NCBI RefSeq assembly: GCF_027580225.2
Contig: NC_073358.2
Location: 43,916,501-43,980,500 of the forward strand
Reading direction: 5' to 3'
Origin: Misgurnus anguillicaudatus
Taxonomy: Eukaryota; Chordata; Actinopteri; Cypriniformes; Cobitidae
Length of the DNA stretch: 64,000 nt
Both the position numbers and the translations under genes were made by a program. Each line of letters begins with the position of its first letter. Position 1 is the stretch's first letter. Shown one piece after another: positions 57,018 to 64,000 of the stretch. A model generated the notes under the pieces. The model saw nothing but the letters and a program-made list of their open reading frames with translations. It searched no databases and was not told the DNA's origin.

Positions 57018-58252
57018 GGCCCTATTTTAACAATCTAAGCGCATTGTCTAAAGCGCACAGCGCAACGTCTAAATGGGCATGTCCGTATCCACTTTTGCTA
57101 ATTTAGCGACGGGAAAAATGGTTTGTGCACCGAGCGCATGGTCGAAAAGGGTTGGTCCTATTTTTTTATGGGTAATGGGAGTATTTTGGGTGTAACGTGC
57201 AATAAACCAATGAGAGTCTCAGCTCTCATCCCCTTTAAAAGCCTGTTGCGCTGGCGCTATATCTAATCCCTATTTAGATGATGGGCTTTGTAAACTGAAA
57301 AACTAAGTGGAGGGAGAAGATCCCCAGTTTAAGATTAATGTTAAATAATTGTGTTGTTTTTCACTTGTATTGAAATTGTTATTTTTTCATTAAAACCTTT
57401 AAAACCCATTTTCTTTTAGTCATGGAAGTAAAAAAGCAGGCTTTTAATTGCTTTAAATGTATGGCTATCCAATATCATAAAAAAATAATTTACAAGTATA
57501 TGTAAGAAAAGGTTTGTACTGTAAAAATACTTTATTTGTAACAAACAGGAGATAAAGAACTTACAAACGGCTCTCCGCAAGGTTCAGCACTTGGACAGCG
57601 TCAGTTTTTTTAAGCATTACTTAAAAATGTTTCTTATCTCACCATATCCACAGGTACAGAGTCATCATATACAATAAATCCGTGAGGTAGCATTAAAAAA
57701 AAAACACTTAAAAACAGATGCATTTGTTTAAAGCAAAGCATTTATTTACTTACCAGGCTACAGGTGAAGCAGCTCTTTGTGACTTCTAACGTCTCATAAT
57801 TAGTCCTCATTTATGTCCAAGAGACCCAATAATAATCTTTTACATTCAATCCTTTAATCTTTCATATTTAAATATTTTTGTGCTGCTGCACATTCATGTA
57901 TGTGTTAAGCAAACCCACGTTGTCGTCCCGTTTAGGCGATATTACTAATGCGCTCTTTAAATAACAAAAAAACATATTGCGCCATTGACTTTAGACTTTA
58001 GAGCAGGTTTTTGTTGGTCAATGGCGTAGTCTATTTTAGTTGCCTCAAAATAGCAACGCGTCAACAATTCGCCTGAACACACCTTGTTTTCAGACCAGAA
58101 CGCCCATGGGCGCAAAAGGGGGTGCAAATGCATTTGTTATTTAAACAATGCGGCGCTAAACATGAAAATGATAATTGCGCAGGGTGGAAACTAAAAAAAG
58201 ACACTTGCGTCGCACATTGCGCTGCATTGCGCCGGGTGTAAGATAGAGCCCT
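57018..58252. mobile_element. DNA element with GGGCCCTATTTTAAC / GATAGAGCCC ends
   Basis: The ends are rich in gcgc words (ctaagcgcattg; cattgcgctgcattgcgccg) in inverted order. About 1.2 kb with no transposase frame; possibly PIF/Harbinger-related by terminus style (uncertain). Confidence 0.6.
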
Positions 58253-58303
58253 TAAATTTAACCACTTTCTGAATGTGAAGTACCTCTTTTCAATTGCCAT
58301 TAA

Positions 58304-58706
58304 AGGGGACATAATATGAAAATCTGACTTTTTCCATGTTTAAGTGCTGTAATTGAATCCCCAGTGCTTCTATCAACCCAGAAAATGTAAAAAAGATCAA
58401 CCCATTAACTTAGTTTTGGTAAACCATTCTCTGCAAACATGTGAAAAAATAGGTCATTGAAATTTGGCTCCCACCCTTAATCTGCACTATCTAACCACAG
58501 CACTGCCATTTTGTCCAGGGCTCATTTGCATTTTAAAGGACACACCTCATAAACAGCAAATTTTTGCTCACACCTACAAAGTGGCAATTTTATCATGTTA
58601 TAATAAATTATCTATATGGTATTTTGAGCTAAAACTTCACATACGTACCCTGGGGACACTAAAGATTTATTTTACATCTTAAAAAAAGTCTTGTGAAATG
58701 TCCCCT
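58304..58706. mobile_element. TTAA-type MITE, family M, clean copy
   Basis: AGGGGACATAATATGAAAA to GAAATGTCCCCT, TTAA at 58300-58303 and 58707-58710. Inverse relative of 26433-26880. Confidence 0.95.
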
Positions 58707-58932
58707 TTAAAAAACCTATAAATAATGTATACCACTTAAGAGTTTTTAGGCCCTGTTTGGTACTGTTCCCGCAATAGGCTTTATATACCCAAAATAGGGA
58801 TGGGAGAAGAGTTAGGGAGTAGACCAGAGAGGTTCAACTGCATTTTCGCATTAAAAATATATCTGATAGCCATCCTCAGGGCAGACGTCTAGGCTAAAAT
58901 AAGGCAAAATTTAGGCTGCCAATGACATTTAA

Positions 58933-59209
58933 AGCAACAGTATGTAGTTTTTTTTACCTTTAAATAATGTCTCTAAAATTATTTCAGTGATAGGACAACT
59001 TTTAACTGGACAAATTGTACTGTTGCTGCAACCTGAGCAGCCTCCTAGCTGCTACAAGCACACTCTGAAAGTGGCGGTGGAGGGTAGAGCACACAGCCCC
59101 GCCCCTCCCCCTGCCTGCAGAAGAGTGTCTGATACCAGGCACTGTTGCGCTTTTCAACCACATGGGGGAGCTGTAAGTCATTTTTACATGAAAACTACAT
59201 CGTGTTGCT
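58933..59209. mobile_element. TTAA-type MITE (AGCAACAGTATGTAG ends)
   Basis: The right end ctacatcgtgttgct is the inverse of the left. TTAA at 58929-58932 and 59210-59213. Confidence 0.9.
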
Positions 59210-59352
59210 TTAATAGACGTCTAACCAAATAAATAAATGAAACCAAACACTTTGTAATTGCGGTTGACTTTGGTTTCATGATTGGAAATCAAACATAAGA
59301 AGAACAGCGCCGAACACCTGTTAGTCCCGGATAGGTGCGTAGGATAGAGAGA

Positions 59353-60122
59353 CAATAGCCTCTTTCACACAGTAATTCTGGTAAATTACCATGAATTTAC
59401 CAGAATGAATTTACCAGTAAATACAAAAATGTGCTGTTCACACACGCAGTGGCGTTCCGTTATTTTACCAGTAAGACATCATTCACACATCAGTATCAAA
59501 ATACCGGTAAATTCGTTGAGAAAGCGGAAGTACCTGTAGCACGCGACGAGCTCAGTGTTGTATTTGTAAACAATCCACGTCATTCACGGTCCGTATTTTG
59601 CTGTTTTCACGTCTGTGGTAAACAGTCGCGAAGTTGCTCATGACCAAACAACATTGAAGTAGACGACGTCAAACCGAAAATGCGTTTTTAACAACACTAC
59701 TGTTTGCACGTTGGCTTCACAGAGGGCTTGCTAAGGACGTTGGCAATTCGGCGGTAAGCTGTTTTAAACAACTTTGGTGAAGAAATGTGGACGTAAACTT
59801 CAGGTGTGCTCAACTTTCAAGCAGCATGTGTGTGGAAACGTCCGTAAACAGTGTGGGGGTAAACGCGTCATCTGTATTAAAACACTATGATTGGCCCGAA
59901 GCTGTCAGCACGGTCTGACGTCGTCTGTTCTAAATGCCGGCAATCCTATAATTTTCGTTCACACATAGCGCTTACCGGTAAATTACTGGTAATCTTACAA
60001 CCTGTCTTACTGGTAAATTGGGAGCACTGATTTACCAGAAAGGTTCTGTTCACACATGATCTGTTAACTGCAATTAACCAGTAAATTACCAGTAAAGACT
60101 GTATGTGTGAAAGGGACTATTG
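59353..60122. mobile_element. DNA element with CAATAG(C/T)C(T/C)CTTTCACAC ends
   Basis: Inverted ends of about 20 bp and sub-terminal accagtaaattacc/ggtaaattacc words repeated many times at both ends. No transposase frame. Confidence 0.75.
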
Positions 60123-60130
60123 AAGTCCTA

Positions 60131-60325
60131 TCATGTACAAAAATAAAGGGTATCCCGCACACTATTAGCTTGCCAAAGATTAAAATATTTATTACAGCGA
60201 TGTTTCGATCACAAGATCTTCATGTATGCCTGATAAAGATCTTGTGATCGAAACATCGCTGTTATAAATATTTTCATCTCTTGCAAACTAATAGTGTGCA
60301 GGATACCATTTATTTTTGTACATGA
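60131..60325. mobile_element. Fold-back element of 195 bp
   Basis: TCATGTACAAAAATAAA to TTATTTTTGTACATGA. Each arm carries cgatgtttcgatcacaagat or its inverse; almost the whole element is one hairpin. Confidence 0.9.
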
Positions 60326-60445
60326 TGGGAAATCAAACATCTCGCAAGTTATTTTGGTAAAAACAACATTCAAGTCTTTTTTTTGCTAGAAGTGGGTTAC
60401 TCATAGTAACTATATCGCTCATACAGACTACATCTACAGTTAACC

Positions 60446-61815
60446 TAGAATGAAGGCGATTGCTGGGCAGATTAAACAGTGATTGTAGCTTATATACGGA
60501 TGATCGGGGAAACGTCTATAATATGTTGATCCCTTGATGCAATTTCATCAAGACAAGAAACCCAAAATCTAAACATTTTGTTTGTGGTTTCTCAATCAGG
60601 ACCTTGTCTTGAAAGTCCTAACTAGCTGATGAGAGAGACAGCAGAAGGCCGGTGAGACGCAGATGCTGTGTGTCTATGGAATAACCCTCTCAATTACAGC
60701 ACGGCCAAATTGAAACGAATCCCGATTTAACTCTCTTTCCAATATACCTCACGGTGGCTTTGCCAGGCCGTCTCTCTCTCCAGCGACGGACCTCTCCAAT
60801 GCAACGCGTCCAGATCGGCTGCCAGCCACAGCGGTAGGAGCATTGATTCTCAATAACATCACTAATGACCACACAGCGCCTGACGCATGCTGCCATTACT
60901 TGAGGTGAGAGCTGGGAGCGAGGGCAGGCCAGAGAGTGGCATGCCAGATGGAGCCGGTTAGGAGCGGTTGTAAGGATGAATTGTTTGTCAGCTGGGAGGA
61001 AGGATGGAGAGAGCTACAGAATGAAATCGCAAGACTTGGTCAATACAGGAGGGACAGTGACCTCTGATTGTGTTGCGAGGTGAAGGGACGACCTTTTTTA
61101 GTCCGTTTCTCTTCTCATCTCTCACTTTCTTAATCCATCCCTCATTAGCAGACGTCGCTCCTGTTAATGAGTTCAGACCGCAGGTCAATACAGCACTAGC
61201 CCCAGTCAATACCAGTTACCTGCAACACAAACACTCAAAGGCTGAGCTTGCAGAAAATCGATGTTGTGTTGCAGTTCTCTCTCATCACCGGTTTCGACCT
61301 GTTCGCTAAAGCACAGCCAACGGGTGTAACCGGATCATATCATCTGTGGTGTGAGACAGTGTGCAGTATAATCTATTTTGCAAGTTTTTTTCCCCGTATC
61401 AATATCTATATACAGTAAGTCTGAAACAGTAATAACTCAGTAACTATGTGACCCTTTCTGTGAAATCCAGGCTAAAGTCGAATGATCGAATTATTGATTT
61501 CAATCTTTGACATGTGCTTACTCAGTCAATATTAAAGATATCAGTGTTATTTTTTCACAGAATGGTCTTTCCATTACAGGGTGATTTTAGAAATCAGTCC
61601 AATACAAAATGACTTTAGCTGGGACACATTAGACACAATGTGCTCTCGCACATTCAAGGTGCTTTGGATAAAAGTGTCTCCTAAAAATGAATAAATAATA
61701 TGAATCTGACAAAAAAATTACACATTTCATATTTACGCTAGTTTTGCCCACCAACGAGCACTAAAGTTAAAAAATAGGCACACTGAAATCACCGGCTTCA
61801 GAGTATGTGGCTCGT
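60446..61815. other. Intergenic; 60.5-61.3 kb repeat-poor
   Basis: Unique-looking sequence with higher GC (cggatctctccaat-like blocks, gatcggctgccagccacag) and no coding frame with a domain; 61620-61700 is a SINE tail (ggtgctttggataaaagtg). Confidence 0.4.
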
Positions 61816-61818
61816 AGG

Positions 61819-62322
61819 CAGTGTTGGGGAAAATTACTTTTTAGAAGTAATGCATTACAATATTAAGTTACTCCCCCAAAAAGTAACTAATTGCGTTACT
61901 TAGTTACTTTTCATGGAAAGTAATACTTACATTACTTTTAAGTTACTTATCCTTTACTTTTTCTTACTTGGCTAAGGTTGATCTCTTTTAGGCCTTGCAT
62001 GTGTTTTTTTATGACTGAGAAGTTCAGAAATTGCATATTTCTATCTGAAAAATTTCAATCTCCGTTTCTGACTCAAATTGTTCCTGCTCAGGTGCGCAAG
62101 CATAGAGTACATTATTCTACATGACTACATTCAGTTTAATTTAGTACTTTAAAAAAAAAAATCTAATTAAACTGAAAATTAACTTACATTACTTTTTAAA
62201 AAAAGTAACTCAAATATTGATGTGTACATTTATAAAGTAATGCGTTTACTCGTTACTTCAGATAAGTAATATTATTACGTAATGCATGTAACGGTACTTG
62301 TTATGTGTTACCCACAACACTG
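61819..62322. mobile_element. hAT-like element Z with 7/8 target site match
   Basis: CAGTGTTGGGGAAAATTAC to CCCACAACACTG; flanks CTCGTAGG and CTTGTAGG (61811-61818, 62323-62330). The interior is full of agttactttt/aaaagtaac words. Confidence 0.85.
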
Positions 62323-62836
62323 CTTGTAGGTCTGACTTTGGAAGCGATGTTGCTGGTTCGAATCCGCCTTTTGCAAATATTGTAAAAAAGTGGAAACAAA
62401 GTGCCTATCGAGTGTTTATTAAAAATAAAAGTATTTATTGGGTAGGGTTAGGGGTCGGTGTAGGGAGGGTTTTTACTGTATTCTACTAATAATGGAGCAT
62501 CAATTTATTAATTTTAATAAATATAATCATTTACACTGTTTTTATTGCATTCTGTTATTTACATAAATACTGAGGTGCAAATTGTATCTGCCAATATAGA
62601 TAGTATCTAATTACTATTTACACTTATTGCAAATTTGATCATTTTATTTATAAAATAAAACTTATTTTTTTACATATTGCTAAAAAAATTCTGATATTGT
62701 CACTTATTGTGAATAGAAAAAAACTCTAATTTTTACTAAGTGTAAATAACTTCTATAGCTATTTGCACTTTATGTGTAAATAGTAGCTATAGAATGCCGA
62801 AGGGATGATATTTTTGTTTGTAGGCAAACCCTGGCA

Positions 62837-63469
62837 GTTAGCGGGACACTGGTTCACCAGCCTGATCTCACGATAATTCGTACATATTTTATGAGGTGGC
62901 TAATTCGTATCAATTCATACAAAGTTAATCATGCAAAATCATACAATTCTCATAAAAACAAAAAAACAAAACCGAACCCCTGACTCCGTCCCTAACTCCA
63001 CATCTAACCCCAAAGTCACAGGGGTCAAGGCGAATTGTACCAAAACTTACGAATCGTATGAATAAATACGAATTAGCCAACTGATAAAATATGTACGAAT
63101 TCTTGTGATATAGCGTTGGGTTCCCTTGCTAAAAAGCCCATAATTTTTTCCCATGGACTTTTAGATTATCGCAAAAAAAAGCTGTGTTTAACAAAAGTTT
63201 AACACTCAAGACGTTTTGTCCAACAAGATATTCTTCACAGATAAACACAATTTTTGCCTACAAAACAATTCTGAAGTCTAAATTTGTTTTTGGATTTATT
63301 TCTATTAAACAAATTTAGACTTCATAAAAAGACGTTCATCTGTGAAGATTAACTTGTTGGACAAAACGTCTAAGTGTCAAAACACAGAGCTTATTTTTTG
63401 CGATAACCAAAAAGTCTATGGGAGAAATAAATGGGCCTTTTGGCGAGAAAACCAGTGTCCCACTAACTT
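62837..63469. mobile_element. Palindromic element (GTTAGCGGGACACTGGTT ends) with nested repeat
   Basis: The right end aaccagtgtcccactaac is the inverse of the left. The long inner arms (gttggacaaaacgtct and inverse) form a second fold-back. A separate palindrome occupies about 62858-63120. Confidence 0.85.
62858..63120. mobile_element. Nested palindromic MITE (taattcgtac / gtacgaatt)
   Basis: gataattcgtacatatttta and its inverse aaaatatgtacgaattcttg bound it. It lies in the left arm of the larger element. Confidence 0.78.
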
Positions 63470-63767
63470 CCACTTGCACTAATGTAAATAGTACCTAACG
63501 CTATTTTTGCTTAGCGTAAATAGCCGCTGCCTGAAATGAATGATTGCCAAAGAAAATCCCAATTTTCAGTAACCGTCTGTAATAAAGAGAGCAATTTTAA
63601 AAGTATGCTCTAAAAAAATCTTATTTTTCCAATGCAAACCAAAAAATCCTACAAATTACTGTCCAAAACATCTAATACAATCACAAATCAAATAATATAC
63701 TGTATTGTTGATTTTGTTTTACATTACAATTTAAAGGCTTTACATTTTTTAAACCCAACTTTCATTG

Positions 63768-64000
63768 CAGTGGTTCTCAAACTGGGGCCCCCAGTTTTAT
63801 GACATTTTATAAACTACATTAATTTTTCATGAATTCTGTGTAATTAAACCTAAAAAAATAAGGCTACTATCCAGCAGCACTACATTAAAATATACAATGT
63901 TTTTTATTAAAATGTTGAGTTCTAGGACATTTTTTTCTGCGAAGGAATGCGGCATACACAGGGGGGGGGGGGGGCGAACTCTGAAAAATTTTGAGAACCA
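63768..64000. mobile_element. hAT-type MITE (CAGTGGTTCTCAAACTGGGG), cut by the window end
   Basis: The left end matches the common hAT terminus; the right end aattttgagaacca reaches the window edge. It includes a poly-G run at 63961-63973. Confidence 0.85.

Larger units (their letters stand above)
58882..60445. mobile_element. Family D element broken by three later insertions
   Basis: The host pieces (aggctaaaataaggc; tagacgtctaacc; gaacacctgtta; gaagtgggttactcatag) are collinear with the MITE at 14415-14712 but separated by 58933-59209, 59353-60122 and 60131-60325. Confidence 0.7.

Overview
The window looks like nuclear DNA of a ray-finned fish, most likely a cyprinid. It has long AT-rich introns with GT/AG splice sites, a vertebrate-type 17-exon gene (chfr), and a dense load of small DNA transposons, tRNA-derived SINEs and minisatellites of the kind common in carp and zebrafish relatives. 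There are no prokaryotic operons, CRISPR arrays or phage genes, and nearly all long open frames here are repeat shadows. The host assignment is inferred from repeat style and the chfr sequence, not from a database match.

Left end (1-8.5 kb): the last three coding exons I can support of a plus-strand gene that begins before the window (1791-1942, 6162-6401, 6913-7503), encoding about 327 residues of a Ser/Thr/Pro-rich C-terminal tail I do not recognise. Its first visible intron carries a 2.8 kb minisatellite whose higher-order unit alternates between about 172 and 181 bp. Its second intron carries a broken LINE reverse-transcriptase fragment. The 3' UTR probably ends near 8.48 kb.

8.6-18.4 kb: intergenic. 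It holds a 2 kb array of a 25 bp minisatellite, palindromic MITEs, and a TA-flanked mariner-like element carrying two later insertions.

18.8-38.4 kb: chfr on the minus strand, convergent with the first gene. Seventeen coding exons can be joined phase by phase to about 635 residues: FHA domain, RING-HC finger, cysteine-rich region and C-terminal PBZ zinc finger, i.e. the mitotic checkpoint E3 ubiquitin ligase. One intron lacks a usable AG where the reading frame needs it: a single extra base at 22385 breaks the expected acceptor, so the gene as written would be truncated near residue 482. This is either an assembly error or a real defective allele. The introns are packed with nested hAT, TTAA-type and palindromic elements, many with intact target-site duplications that allow insertion order to be read. 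A (GA)n tract of about 100 bp lies just upstream of the presumed 5' UTR exon.

38.5-64 kb: no convincing host gene. It holds a decayed L1-type LINE with nested insertions, an approximately 820 bp fold-back element whose arms carry THAP-domain-like coding sequence, direct copies of an unknown repeat 4.6 kb apart, many TTAA and hAT MITEs, and two relatively repeat-free stretches (about 45.92-46.56 kb and 60.5-61.3 kb) that could be conserved non-coding DNA. I found no evidence of a new multi-gene system. The most useful signals are the chfr splice defect, the alternating satellite, the THAP fold-back and the readable transposon nests.
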